Part shown: piece by piece, positions 35,274 through 46,985 of the stretch
Layout: the number at the start of each line of letters is the position of its first letter
Numbering within the stretch: position 1 is the first letter of the stretch
Source: Coniferiporia sulphurascens
Lineage: Eukaryota; Basidiomycota; Agaricomycetes; Hymenochaetales; Hymenochaetaceae
Assembly (NCBI GenBank): GCA_002794785.1
Contig: NBBA01000004.1
Span: forward strand, 186,001 to 250,000
DNA: 64,000 nt
Direction of reading: 5' to 3'
The notes under the pieces: generated by a model
Seen by the model: only the letters and a program-made list of their open reading frames with translations
What the model was told of the DNA's origin: nothing
The model's database searches: none
Position numbers and translations under genes: made by a program

Positions 35274-37477
35274 TCACCAAGCAAGCGTGCCCTTCCCTTC
35301 CTCGAGTTCTGCACAGATGCGGTTAGCAGAACAGGAGTCAGTTGAAGGGTCCTGTGATGCGGGGCGTGCGGGGTATATTTCCTTCCCGACGCGACGTTCC
35401 GCCTCAACATGGCTTTCGCAGTAATCTAGATGAAGTTAGTAAGGCATCATCAGTATACAGAGAGGAATTCGGAAGTCTGTTTTTCGTGACACACCCAGAA
35501 CACGGCCCTGGTAGTATAACACTCCGTTTTCTTCCCTCGGGTGCACTAAATTCGTGAGGTAAGTGTATCTGGCGAGGGCCTGGGAAAACACGAGGGGGTC
35601 GGTACTTACAGACGCCGCTGCTGTATATTCCCGCATTCATACTTCGTTGGACGCCCTCACAGAGGTCGAAGTCTTCTTGCTGGACCTGCGTGAAGAACTA
35701 GAAGCAGTTTAGGATCGGTGTTAATTAAGTAAAGTTTAATGGGCAGCCACGAACCCGTTTATTCTCAGCGAGCACTTCTTCTGCGACACCTCTACGGTTG
35801 AATACCTAACAAGAACCCAAGACGGTTTATTCATGCTGTCCGCGATCGGGTACATAAGTTAGGCACGTACGTCAAACTCCATACGAGTCTACGGATGTAC
35901 TCCGGTGAGTCGCAAGAAGCAGAAATATTAAAGATCATGCGTACCTTCGTCGCACTCAGTGGTACGGTCCGCATGATATAAAATATTTCCGGCGTGACGG
36001 TTACTCCGTTTCTATTTTGATGAGGGCATATAAACTCAATAAGTATGACGTCAGACGAAAGAATGTCCTAGGCGATCTGGCGTACGTGGGGAAGACGAAG
36101 GTAAAGCGCTGTATCTCCGCCGGATCCGACTTCTTGGGTGCTGAGTGTCGGGCGGAGTTCATGAGTGGTTCGACCTGGTACTGTTTGAGGTCCAGCGACT
36201 GAAGCGTCCAAATTTCCAGTTTCAGGAGCAGTGCGTCAGTTTAATGGACATGCTCACGTCTGCAAAACCGGGATGTGCGATACTGTCATTTAATCGGATA
36301 TCATGAGCTGTACACAGATACCGTATACGGGACCTCCACTTACGGGCAATGGTAGCATTCTTGGTATCCATCCGTCATCACCTTCCAATTGAAGTTACCG
36401 TGTGCTTCGCGCTTGTAGAATGGTCTAGTCCGTTGTAAAAGTTGGCGCGTGATTAATGTCGCCCTTCAGAACTCTATTAGTACTGCATAGTAGGACGCAC
36501 TCATATTGACTAAAGTCTGTGTCCTTCCACTCTGCCGGAAGCTGCGCGAAGTGCTCTTCAAATGGCACTGGTGTGGGAGATGCGTCGAAGTTGAGGAAAA
36601 TGAAACCTTGCGCCGTAACGTGCGTGTGTACCTTGAAGAGACCCTAAACTCAGATTAAGCGCATGATCAGCTCAGATATGGAAAATAATAACAGCAAGAG
36701 TGACAGCAGCAATAGAAAGATCATTATTTTACGTACATTCGCACCCTTGTCGAAACCTTCGACCTGGTCGAACTGAAGAAGGTTTAGCAAGTAATAAGCG
36801 CCGATACTTCTTTGACGGAGTCCGAAAAGTTACCTTGGGCGCTTTCACAAGATCACCCTTCGCGTTGTAACTCCATCCATGATACTGATTACAAAAAAGA
36901 GTCGCTGAGAAACTCATAAATGTGATTTTCCGGGGAAGTTCTTGCCTTGCATCCGACAACCAGACTTGAGCCCGCGGCTTTTGTGACGACGGGGAACGCA
37001 CGATGTCTGCATACGTTGTGGAACGCTTGATAGTTGTTGTCGCGGTCACTGGAATTCCCGTTAGTTTTTTTATGAAATGATTCAGGAGATTGAGCGAGTA
37101 CCGAATGATGAAGTAGTTGAAGACATAATTTCCTGCCGGTTTCATGAAGGAGTCAAGAAAGGATACAAAGCATTGGACCAAGGCCTTACCGCTGACATAG
37201 TCTCCTGGCTTGGAGAAATGGCAGGTGTGCGACGTCAAAAGCCAGACCTTGAGAGCAAAGAATAATAGTCAGTGCTCGCGCAAGGAGCGACGGGTGATCG
37301 TCCCACCTTGGAGAAAATCGCCCGTTTCTCAAGTTCAAATATCGACTCGTCCCTCATCCATTGAGAGGGGAGAGTCTTGTGAGAGTCGCTAGAAGGGGTT
37401 GTTTTCGCTTTTGTATAGGAGAGGTTGTCGAAAGATTCCTCGAGCTTGGGGGCGACATCGACAGCAACAGGAGACAT
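35274..37477 (-). CDS. Rieske non-heme iron oxygenase A
   Basis: This is a predicted Rieske [2Fe-2S] plus mononuclear-iron oxygenase of the choline monooxygenase-like group, with about a dozen exons. It starts at MSPVAVDVAPKLEESFDNLS, followed by LPSQWMRDESIFELEKRAIF. The Rieske centre reads NVCRHRAFPVVTKAAGSS, then GCK joined across an intron to YHGWSYNAKGDLVKAPK, giving C-X-H and C-X2-H. The catalytic domain has FDQVEGFDKGAN, GLFKVHTHVTAQGFIFLNFD, NWKVMTDGYQECYHC (bridging Asp and iron-binding His region), YQVEPLMNSARH, IMRTVPLSATK, and the tail ICAELEEGKGTLAW. The intron after GCK starts with GC instead of GT (36955-36885). The exon between FPT and GVTVTP near 36000-36080 is not clean and may have lost about 13 residues relative to gene B. 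It is divergent from B and shares its promoter region. Confidence 0.82.
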
Positions 37478-38988
37478 GTTGGGATAGAGATTTGACGAAA
37501 ATCAACTCTGTGAAGGGGGTCAGACAAATATCCCAGCCTTTTATGCGAGATGAAATTGAGCCGATCCCGATAATCTAGTTCCACGGAGTCAATAATTCGC
37601 CTGGACGAGGTGCGGGTAAAATCACGATGAGAAGATAACCCTCGAAGTTTGACGTGCACCAGAAGAGTCATCATGAGTCCAGGCACTGGAAGCACATAAT
37701 AGGAGGATCAATTCCCGCAGGTAACACAAAAACCAGGCAAACCAAGACGCCCAGACGCGCGCCTGCCGCAAAGCTGAACAGGAAGACAATGATTGTGACG
37801 TGACGAGAAGACAGGGGGAGCAAGAATATCAAACTGAGAAGATCTATCTTCGGAGATGGAACGACACCCGCAGTGGAGACCTTCCAGTCTGTTCATGCAA
37901 AAAAGGAATTTCGCTAAGTGACCTTGTATGTTCGATTTAGGTGATGATAGGATGGTGAACATTTCACGCATGGTACACTGGAGATAAGCATAATAGCCTT
38001 CGCTTCAACAGACCCGTTGTCCGCGCTTCGGTAGGATTAATGTCAAGAAAAGTACGAGAGATGAACTTGATGAAGTCCTTTCGCGGCAGAAGGACCAGTT
38101 TTCCTGCAGGTTGAAGAATAACAAATATTTGGTGCAAAAGACTCACAACGGCATCACGGGGTGCCGTCGCGTGACGTTACTTTTATGTTATACGTGACAT
38201 TTATCTGGTAACAGATTCCGAAAGCTTCCTTTGTATCTTTACACAACCATTCCCGGGTCTGCCACCGGCGTCCACCTGCATGCCAATACTCGAGTACCTA
38301 TCGTATATTCCTTTCAGCCGCTATGTTTAATGCTTCTAGTACCAGGTCCTTATCTGTATCGGTTTTTCCTGCCAACACGCGTACCACTCGGACTTCTGTC
38401 TACCCGAAGGCAAACGCCGTGACTCCGCTTGCCTTTGATAGGAGTATCTCGTTTCGGTGCTGGATTTGCTGAGTATTTTCAGGATTGGCTCGAGAATTTC
38501 ACTGAACACCCACCGGCGTTTACGCGCCGATATGGATACCACCTGTCTTGTTTCCCGCATCCTATCTTCTGACTTACACGGCTGCATAAGCTTCGTACTA
38601 GGCTCAAGTCTCTTCTCTGGAGTCGACTATAAGATGCTCCGCACCCTCTACGTCGCTATATCTCTGCGATAGCCGCAGTCTTAAAAGTCTCCACTTTTTA
38701 TTGATAAGCTACTTAGAGATACATGAACATTCCATATGAACTTCCTCTCCATTATATCCTGACGCCCTTCCGCCGCTTGGCCGTGCCGACTGTCCTCGGT
38801 AACTTTATTTCGAAGCTCCTGTCTCCTGTGCTGTCGTGGTTATCTTGTGATACTGCCAAGCCCCCCGTACTCAAGACGGCCCGTCTCGAATGGTCCGGTA
38901 CACTAAGCTCAATATAAGACATCCGACCACACGGCGAATACGATAAAGTAAAGCTTGTCTCCCTAGCTATCTTTGCTAGCTTTTTGAA
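37478..38988. promoter_or_regulatory. Divergent promoter region between the two Rieske genes
   Basis: A spacer of 1.5 kb lies between two head-to-head oxygenase genes. Gene A has a minus-strand GCATAAAAGG at about 37537-37546, some 60 bases before its ATG. Gene B has AATATAAGAC at 38911-38920, about 75 bases before its ATG. Open frames in between (38231-38917) have no domain or splice support. The distance is long for one shared promoter, so co-regulation is possible but not shown. Confidence 0.5.
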
Positions 38989-41271
38989 ATGGCCCCCGTT
39001 GCGACTGAGCGCGTCACCCCCCTCTCCGTCGAGGAAGAACGGCCTGTCGAGACCGTTAGAGCCAAGACCCGAAACCCGAAGACTCTTCCCGCACGATGGA
39101 TGCGCGATGAAGGCATCTTTCAGCTTGAGAAGAGAGCGATTTTTTCGAAGGTACGTTGGTCCACTTCTACACCGAACGCTCATGAACTAGTTCTGACTCC
39201 ACATACGTACAGGCGTGGCTGCTGGCCTCCCACACTTCACGTTTTGTCAAACCGGGGGACTATATTAGCGGTGCGTTTTTGCGGCTGGTTCTCTTCTTCC
39301 GAAGTTCATACCTAGACACTATCCAGGCAACTATGTCTTCGACTATTTCATCATACTGTCAGGAAGGCGAATTTCGAATTACTGCGTCCATCTGACAGCC
39401 ATTTTAGTGACCGCGATGGGAATTATCAGGCTTTCCATAACGTCTGTCGTCACCGCGCATTCCCAGTCGTCACGAAACCTACCGGCTCTACGTTAGTCGT
39501 GGGATGCAAGGTGATTTATTCGCCTAAACGGGTTTCATCTTTTACCGAATTAACCTTACTGCATTCAAGTATCACGGATGGAGCTACAACGCGAAGGGAG
39601 ATCTTGTAAAGGCGCCAAAGGTCATCTATCAATACCTAAGCCCCTCCCGGGACATCGAATTGACTTAAATGTGCCTTGTGACCAGTTCGACACGGTCCCG
39701 GGCTTCGAGAAGTCAGCTAACGTGGGTTTGCTCAAAGAAATTTCGCTCCGTCTGCTCCATATTTTCTCACATACCAATCGAACAGGGCCTCTTCAAAGTG
39801 CATACCCATGTCACCGCGCAAGGCTTCATTTTCCTCAACTTCGACGCGTCGCCGACTCCGGTTCCCTTCGAAGAACACTTCGGTCAGCTGTCATATGAAT
39901 GGAGAAACTTCAACAAGGACAACTACACGTGCGTGCCCGCTTCCTCTCGCGCCGATTCCGGCTTCCTTCTTCTCACGCGGGGCCGCCTTTCCGCCTCATC
40001 AGGTATGCGTATAGCTGGCAAGTCGAAGGAGACTACAACTGGAAGACCTTAATGGATGGGTATCAGGAATGTTACCATTGCACGTACGTCCTATTACCCA
40101 CTCAAAACACTTCGCTCTGATGTGATGGTAAATGTATTTTTTAAGAATTGGGCACCCTGGTTTTGCCAAGGCAAGCTTCCTTCTTCCAGAAACGATCAGT
40201 TACACACTCTAACACTGCCCCGGAATTATCTCCTAAAAATAAATCTATTCGCCACAGACTCTCGACCTAAACCAATACCGTGTGACCCCTCTGCAAAACG
40301 CTGCTCGTCACGAAGTACCCAATTCAAAGAAAAGTCCAGTGGATGAGACACCTCCGGTGCGTATTTGTGCAAAGATAAGGTATCATTCAGGTCACTGACG
40401 AAAACGAGCAGACATTCACTTTCGTGTTCCCTACGTGCGTACATATCCCTTTCTTGCAGTCCGTGATATCAAACCTCAAGCCGACACTACACGTAATCAG
40501 AACTGGTGTAACAGTAACCGACCCCATGTGGTACACGATGCGCACAGTGCCTATCTCCGCGACGAAGGCAAGTCTGCCAGCCGCTTTCTAATTCGGTTCT
40601 TGGCTAATCTAACGATCTGATCGGCATATCTCACAGACCCGAATGGAGTACGATGCAAGTCCTTTACCCTTTCCGGGCGCTGCTATTATTAATGCACAGC
40701 GGGCAGGTCTACCGTCATAACTCCGTCCCGTATGAGGAGCTCCGAGAGTTCATGAAAGTGAGAACGCTCTCCCCTCACACGACCACTCGCATCTCTTACC
40801 GTACCACCAGTTCTACGAGCAGGTCGAGCAGGAAGATTACGACCTTTGCATCTTGACGCAGAAGGGCCTCAACGCTGGGGTCTACTCCCAGGGCATGCGT
40901 GCGTGTCACTCTCCTACCTCCCATCCTTGTAATACAACTCATGTTTTTTTTGTCACGCCGCTAATACTTCTCTTTCGCATTGCAGTACACCCCGACAGGG
41001 AGAACGGCGTGAACTACTATCAAGAACGCACCGTCGGTGCGTACCCTCTCTAAATTGCCTCTCTCGCCGCAACCCTTTCCTTTCTCACCGACCTACAGCG
41101 TTCTGCGAAACCCACCTCGCAGCCGAGGTCGCAGCAGGTCGCGAGATCCATCCCGCTCGGCCCGCGTCACAGCAAGACTCCGCCGATACCGACGGAAACT
41201 CGGGCCCCACGTGCGCCGCAAGCAAGATCTGCTCGCAGATGGGGGTCGAGCATGGGGTGCTCGCGTGGTAA
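38989..41271 (+). CDS. Rieske non-heme iron oxygenase B
   Basis: This is the paralogue of gene A, read in a complete set of exons. It starts MAPVATERVTPLSVEEERPV, then LPARWMRDEGIFQLEKRAIF, AWLLASHTSRFVKPGDYISG and NYVFDYFIIL. Rieske motif: DRDGNYQAFHNVCRHRAFPV, then GCK joined to YHGWSYNAKGDLVKAPK. Catalytic domain: FDTVPGFEKSAN, HTHVTAQGFIFLNFDASPTP, NWKTLMDGYQECYHC, LDLNQYRVTPLQNAARHEV, DENEQTFTFVFPTC, VTVTDPMWYTMRTVPISATK, RMEYD, VYRHNSVPYEELREFMK, LCILTQKGLNAGVYSQGM, and the end ICSQMGVEHGVLAW at 41271. Two introns have GC donors (40568-40636 and 40655-40706), and without their removal the frame stops. The family oxidises small molecules such as quaternary ammonium compounds. The substrate is not predictable, and the electron-donating reductase is not encoded nearby. 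Confidence 0.88.
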
Positions 41272-43015
41272 AGGCCAAAGTGGACCAACTTTGAACTGTC
41301 TGTCTGGTGAATGTGTGAATGTGAATATAAATGTAAATGTAAGCGTGTTTTGTGGTGCGGTACATGTTTTTGCCTATGCTGCATGCCCGATATACTGTAT
41401 GTACAAATTTGTACGCTATAATACGCGTGTGCGGCGCGGCGAACAACGAAAGGACGAAACGAGGTCCGAATCCCTCAAAGATATCACATTATCGGACCGG
41501 CTTAACTTGGGTCGAGTAACCCCTATTACAATATAAAAATTAGACAAGCACAAAGAGGAAAGATAGAGCAAGGCATAGTTCAAGGAGGAAGGAAAAAAGG
41601 AGAAATATACATGTATTATATGCGTACATCATATGATATGCTTGTTGAAATTCGTGAATACGAGGTTGTTTTTTTCCCCCCATGACAGGCCAGTTTCCTT
41701 TTACAATTCGCGCATATAGTTCATACTTCTAGGCTGTATTAATTCTCTCTCCGAGTTGGAAAACCATCCGGAGTCCGCTAACCACACACTCAAATCTCGA
41801 TCAAATTTGTCTGGATTCTGCAGACTCCCCTGCTATACATTTGGGGATCCTTACTGGACAATAAGTAGTGCATTGGGCACAGAATTAGGTTGTGACTGGT
41901 TACTATATAACAAAGTTATAATGCATAGTGATAGGGTCAGAACAAAATCAAATTTCATCACCAGTTATAATCATTTATCCCTGATACCAATAGGTAGAAG
42001 GTCTTGTAGGTCGATAATTTGAAATGAACAATCACAACGGGGCCCGCAGCGTTTCCTTCTTTTTGTAATTCCGGCACTCGGCATTGTTACAATCCTCCTT
42101 TTTATTTATTTACCTTAACGTGTATTTTCACCCCCTCCCTCACAACGGACGTGTCCCCAGCCAGCCGGAGTACGTCGTCACTCAGCAGGTTGAACCATAA
42201 ATGCCGAAGTTGTCCGCCTTGAGCTTTTTACAATGCTTATAATCAGAAGGTTAACTCACGATTCGCACCATGAGGGCCTACAACCTTGATGATCATGGTC
42301 AATGGACTGGGGCACAAGCAACGGTATCGAGACGGTACATGAATAAGCTTTTTCCACTTTCTACTTTATTCTGATGTGTTCACGGAGTTATCGCATACAC
42401 ATGTCATCCAACCCTCCCTCAACAATCAATTCCCAATGTATATGTTAAATGTTTGAATCCACTTCCCCATCACACCGTCGCTGAGTCAACCGTCACTATA
42501 TTCATCCCCGTCGACATCCAGGTAATGTACACTGAGAGCACGTTATGGCAGTGAGAAATTCAGTGCAAGTTTGAGAACAAATGATCGCAGCCGGTTGCCT
42601 GGTAGCGAGGCAATCACATAAGCGAGTCTCACGCAATTCCCCATTACTAATGGCATTCACACTGTTGAGATTGAAACTTAGTGCTGATTGTTCACACGGA
42701 CAAAATCCTCTGAATACAAATATCGATGCATTTGACCCTGAACTATTTGAGTAATGCACACACAAAAATAAACCCGTACCATGCGTCAACTCGCAGCAGA
42801 GTGAGAGGCTAGAGGTAAACCAGACGCCTTGAAATAACATACACCCCCGAAGAAGGGAACTAAAACCTCGAATACTTATACCATATCCCCGGGAAAAATA
42901 CACGTTATTCTCACATGAGGAAGACGCGCGTTTAAGACGGGCAATCGGCGAGGTTAAGTGAGCCGTCAGGGCACTCAGGAATAACAGTCGCTTGGCCAGC
43001 TGGGAAAAAAGAAGC
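41272..43015. other. Intergenic region, no supported gene
   Basis: AT-rich. A short stretch at 41316-41345 has a loose GTGAAT/GTAAAT repeat. A 184-codon minus-strand frame (42502-43056) overlaps the 3' end of the peroxidase gene in another frame. It has no domain and is treated as chance. Confidence 0.4.
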
Positions 43016-44281
43016 TTAGTTAGTCCAGAGTAGAACGGGGTCGCATTTTGGCTCACGGTCAGTACGGAGCACGGGGAAAGGTAGCCGGCAGGACCGCTGA
43101 ATTTCCTTGTGGCTTGTACCGGCAGGGAATCTGTGCGGAAAACGCATCAGATACATCAAGGACACCACTCGAAGTGGAAGACATACGTCGCATGCAACTT
43201 GACAGCAGCCTTCGGCTCCGGGATGAGTTCAGAGCAGTCGACGAGCTCCCTTTTGTTCTGGCCAACGACGGAAAGTTTCATCATAGCCTTGCGGAAATTC
43301 CTGTTCATGAGGGCCTGGTTGTCAATCATACTCTGCCACTCGCAAGCCGTACGCTATTTAGTGTAACACATCAGAAATGATTTTATACACACGCGTAAGG
43401 AACAGACCGGGTCGCGTGCCAGAGCGAAATCGGATTGTAAACGCAATTCATTCTCGGCAGGCAGAGGTGAGTCAACCTCACCACCGGCCGTGTTTGGCTC
43501 AGTACGGTTAAAGGGGACGCCTGTACCCTTGAGTAGGACCTCGAGGAAGAACTGGGTGTCGAAGTCGAATGGAGTGGTGTCGAAGGGGACAGCGCTCTGG
43601 TTTGGGACGATCTTGTCCGAACGTGCAATGGTGTGCGACGCGAGCAGATGAATAACCTCAGCGGATTTGAACCCTGCGTCCGCGAAACGAGAAAGAATGC
43701 TGTCGACACTGTCTGCCGGGCCCGGAACAGCACCGTCTTGAGCTGGTGCTGTCGCGTTCGGGCGGCCCACAAGGAACTGCAGACGTGGAGCACCGGGACA
43801 GTTACTGACCCCAAGAGCAGCGGCAAACTGGATGAGATCGCCTGCGGTGACGAGATGGCGTGTAAGGAAGGGCGCAAGTGCGGCAACACCATCGTCTGTT
43901 CCTGAGTTTTCCGAAAAATTTGTCTCGATGTCGCCGAAGAGGAGGATGGAGCCATCAGCTCCACCACCTGCGAATGCACCGGACTTTGAGAAGGAGATGC
44001 CATCGTGGAACGTCAGGCGGAGCGACTCGTGGACATCCTCGCCGCATTCACCCTCAAATAAATTGGTCTGTAGATCATCACGGAGTGCGAAGAACGCACA
44101 GCACTTGATAAAGAATGAGACAAAAAATGAATTAGTGAAATTCCAAAGTAGCGTTCTGATCTATACTAACAGCTTCGTGTTTAGCGATGTTAACGCCGTC
44201 GGGGCAAACGATATGCTTAAAAATGGCGGCTCTGACGAGGGCAGCGAGAGCAACAGTTGCGATAGCAAGTTTGAAGACCAT
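43016..44281 (-). CDS. Class II secreted peroxidase, manganese-oxidising type
   Basis: This is a haem peroxidase of the fungal lignin-degrading group. The signal peptide starts at ATG 44281 ([20 protein letters not shown]). An intron joins KHEA to [18 protein letters not shown]. The distal site is [16 protein letters not shown]: it has catalytic Arg and His plus two Glu at the spacing of the manganese site (E35 and E39 in manganese peroxidase numbering). Calcium-site and core motifs are [27 protein letters not shown] and [14 protein letters not shown]. The proximal His is in [11 protein letters not shown], and that Asp matches the third manganese ligand. The position of the long-range electron-transfer Trp of lignin and versatile peroxidases is His (VIHLLASH). 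Then [47 protein letters not shown] and [13 protein letters not shown] last intron (GTATGT donor, GCACAG acceptor) joins [19 protein letters not shown]. It ends at 43016, shorter than long manganese peroxidases. Confidence 0.9.
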
Positions 44282-44360
44282 CGTAAGGAGAGTTGGACCA
44301 ACCGAGAGGAAAATCGTTGAGGACTCGATGAGTGGGGGAACGGGGAGGAGATGCCCTTGC

Positions 44361-44367
44361 TTTTATA
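44361..44367 (-). promoter_or_regulatory. TATA box of the peroxidase gene
   Basis: The minus strand reads GGTATAAAAGC about 80 bases before the ATG at 44281, a typical position for a strongly regulated fungal secreted enzyme. Confidence 0.65.
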
Positions 44368-44399
44368 CCTCCAAGATGCCGTTACTGGGGCACTCTATT

Positions 44400-45948
44400 C
44401 GCAAGTTCACGGTACGCGCTCTAACAAAAGACATCAATACCGGGAAAACGAGAGCCTTGCGTTCCCAACGATGAGATAAAGATCTTGGCAGACACAGACT
44501 AGTTGTCCACTTGGGGGATGGCAAAATAGTAATGTAGCGCGACTCGAGCGCGTACCCTCCACCCGACTCGCCAGTTTTCGGCTGCCGGCCCCGGTCGATC
44601 ACAAAAATAAATCGGCACAAAAATAAATCGGAAGCCAAGAAATACACGCATGCACAATATGAGGACAGAGACGAACCACGGTCACGGACTTTTAGGGAGC
44701 CGTAAGTCGGGCACATGATGATGTGGTATCGGTCGTGAGCCGTCTCCAAGCCAAGAGTGCGGATGCACTGTCCCACCGAGAGGCACCAGTGGGAGCGCAT
44801 TGTCGGCGGAACAACAGCAATGGCGTCAGTGGGTATTCGAAAAGGGATACTTCCCTCCTCCTTTGAAGATTGCATAGACTTCTTGGTGAATATACGGCGC
44901 CTATGATTGGCAGCTGTGTAGCGGGCACGCTACCGCAAAACGTACAAGCTTGGGACAACTGCCAAGCACAGGGTTATGGATGGAAAAAAAATCTGCAGAA
45001 AGTTGGGATCGTCTGCTCCACCAAGACATTGATAGGAGACCCGGCTTCAAGCTAGAGCAGGAGATGTTCGCGTGTCCCGGTGCGTTATATATTACTTCCT
45101 TTAGTTTGAGCCTGTTATATGCTCATTAGGATTCATCCAATCGCACATTTCGGCGTACCACCTGCTGTAAAGCATGAAAAGGATACAGCCACGCTAGCTG
45201 ATGATTTTGACCTGTTGCAACGATTAAACCTGGCATATTGAAGTGTTCCAAAAATGGCACTTTGGGACGAATACGTAATAGCGGTTCGGTATCGGTTTCG
45301 CCAAGCACAAAGGCACCGTGGTGTATTTGTAACAAAGTCGCGAAACACACACTGCAAGTTAGCAAGGCTTCTTCGCGACGTCAGTGTGAATGGCCAAAGG
45401 TAGCGTGGTAATAATGATTGACGCCCCTGTACCGTCACAATAGTCCGGATGATGCAGTAAAACGTCTTGTTGACCCAGGGGTGAAGTGACATAACAACTC
45501 TGAGGCTGGTCTTTCTGAAAAACAAATCTGAGGCATCCGAATAACCTGTAGTCTTGCCGACCTCCACTTGATTACTGGTGTCCCGCACGACGGATACCTG
45601 ATGTACCTGAGAGATACTTATTTACAGATAGTGAGGGTACGCGGCGACGGCCATGCACCCCAATAATGGAACGCGGTCCAGCTCCCGAGCCGCCCACGCT
45701 CTCCAAGCCTAGGTGGGCTCATAATATGGGTATTCGTTGTCGCGGTTATAGCCGGAGGCTTGTCGAACACATCAGAGTGTTCAGCTCTAAAGGGCCGCTA
45801 ACGAAGTACAAGGCATTTTGGCAGAATTGCTTGCGATAGTGAAAGTATGCCTATCCGGACGATTGCTTCTAACCTCGTCTTGGGAACCAGCCCGAGGGTG
45901 GCCACGGAGTGGCTATCGTCCGTGGAACGCTGAAAGGAAGCCTCCGAG
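44400..45948. other. Intergenic region upstream of the peroxidase
   Basis: No intact gene was recognised. Minus-strand frames at 44363-44875 and 45133-45588 lack domains. A stretch read on the minus strand from about 45934 (RSTDDSHSVATLGLVPKTRL) looks like coding sequence and may be an exon of the next entry. Confidence 0.35.
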
Positions 45949-46233
45949 TCACTTCACCCCATGGGAGATTGTTGCAAACAGATTGCAGGGAATTGGGAAG
46001 GGATAATTGACCCTTCCACGCTCAGCCAGGATGCTGGAGTTCGTGGACTGAAGTGACGGACTGTCGGACCAAGTTTCATCATTGTCCCGCTTGCCATTTT
46101 TCGGCTCGACAGCACTTAGCGGTTGAGACCGGAGGTTCGCGGGGTCATCCGTGAGAGGCGGCGTAGACAGAAGTGAGGCAAGTATTGCAAGGGATATCCA
46201 GGCAATGTGCGAAATAACTGACCCAACTGCCAT
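45949..46233 (-). CDS. Possible small membrane-anchored protein exon
   Basis: From ATG 46233 the minus strand encodes MAVGSVISHIAWISLAILAS, a hydrophobic helix. A polar segment follows (TDDPANLRSQPLSAVEPKNG, and DETWSDSPSLQSTNSSILAE). Downstream, a TTTCAG acceptor near 45935 could join RSTDDSHSVATLGLVPKTRL. No family is recognised and no complete gene structure was established. It may be a remnant. Confidence 0.3.
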   Translation of the reverse strand: MAVGSVISHIAWISLAILASLLSTPPLTDDPANLRSQPLSAVEPKNGKRDNDETWSDSPSLQSTNSSILAERGRVNYPFPIPCNLFATISHGVK

Positions 46234-46985
46234 TGTTTGGGGATATGAATATTTCCCAGTGTGGAACCGCAAATGGGGAGCACCAGCAGGCGGTTATTCC
46301 CTGCGCAACTGTCGTCTACAGCCTGGATTGAGCCTCGTTAATAAATATTATCCCGAATTTTGAGTCCGGTCGGTAATATTGGAGTAGACGTCCCGCCGAG
46401 ATTCAGGGAAACAGGATCCGTATCGTATATCTGATAGCGATTAGAAATCGAGCGGCTACGAATTTTTGACATTGAGTTAGAATTCGCGGAATGCCGTATG
46501 TAAGGCACCGAAAGTGCTAAAAAAGCGTGTTTCTGGTTGGACTCCGTGCCTAAGTTCGTTCACCTTAAAGGCTTGGCCGATTGACACCCCTGGTAAATCC
46601 CGACAGTGTCCGATGAACGTGCCTTGCAGCTCCATGAAGCGTGAGAGGACCCCAGAGCTCAGCGGCGTATTTAGCGAACGAAATGCGGGAAATGTAGCGC
46701 AGACAGCCACTCCCTCAGGCTTGTGCGAAAGGGCAGATAACTTGCGTTCGCCACCAATGCTTCAATCGTTCTTTCCATTTCCTTACCACACATCGATCGG
46801 TGTATAAGAGACGCGTTTGAAGTCGTAGACGATAAGCCAAAGGAAGTACTGTTGAGAATCTGAAAGGTTCGGCCCTAACGCATGCCAGTGCTTTTGCAAC
46901 TGGGTTCACCACGTGTTTATAACATGTAACGATCCTAAAGATATTTGTAAGCACTGTAATCACAATCATTACCTCTTATGGAAAT
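46234..46985. other. Intergenic region left of transposon copy 2
   Basis: Overlapping frames on both strands at 46477-46807 have partly protein-like composition but no recognisable family and no consistent splice model. Confidence 0.35.

Noticed and set aside
40270..40300. GTGTGACCCCTCTGCAAAA resembles the transposon terminal repeat
   Set aside because: It encodes the conserved YRVTPLQNA segment of Rieske gene B and is not part of an inverted pair.
42502..43056. 184-codon minus-strand open frame
   Set aside because: It overlaps the last exon of the peroxidase in another frame, has no domain, and its composition (Ser, Leu, Cys) does not look selected.
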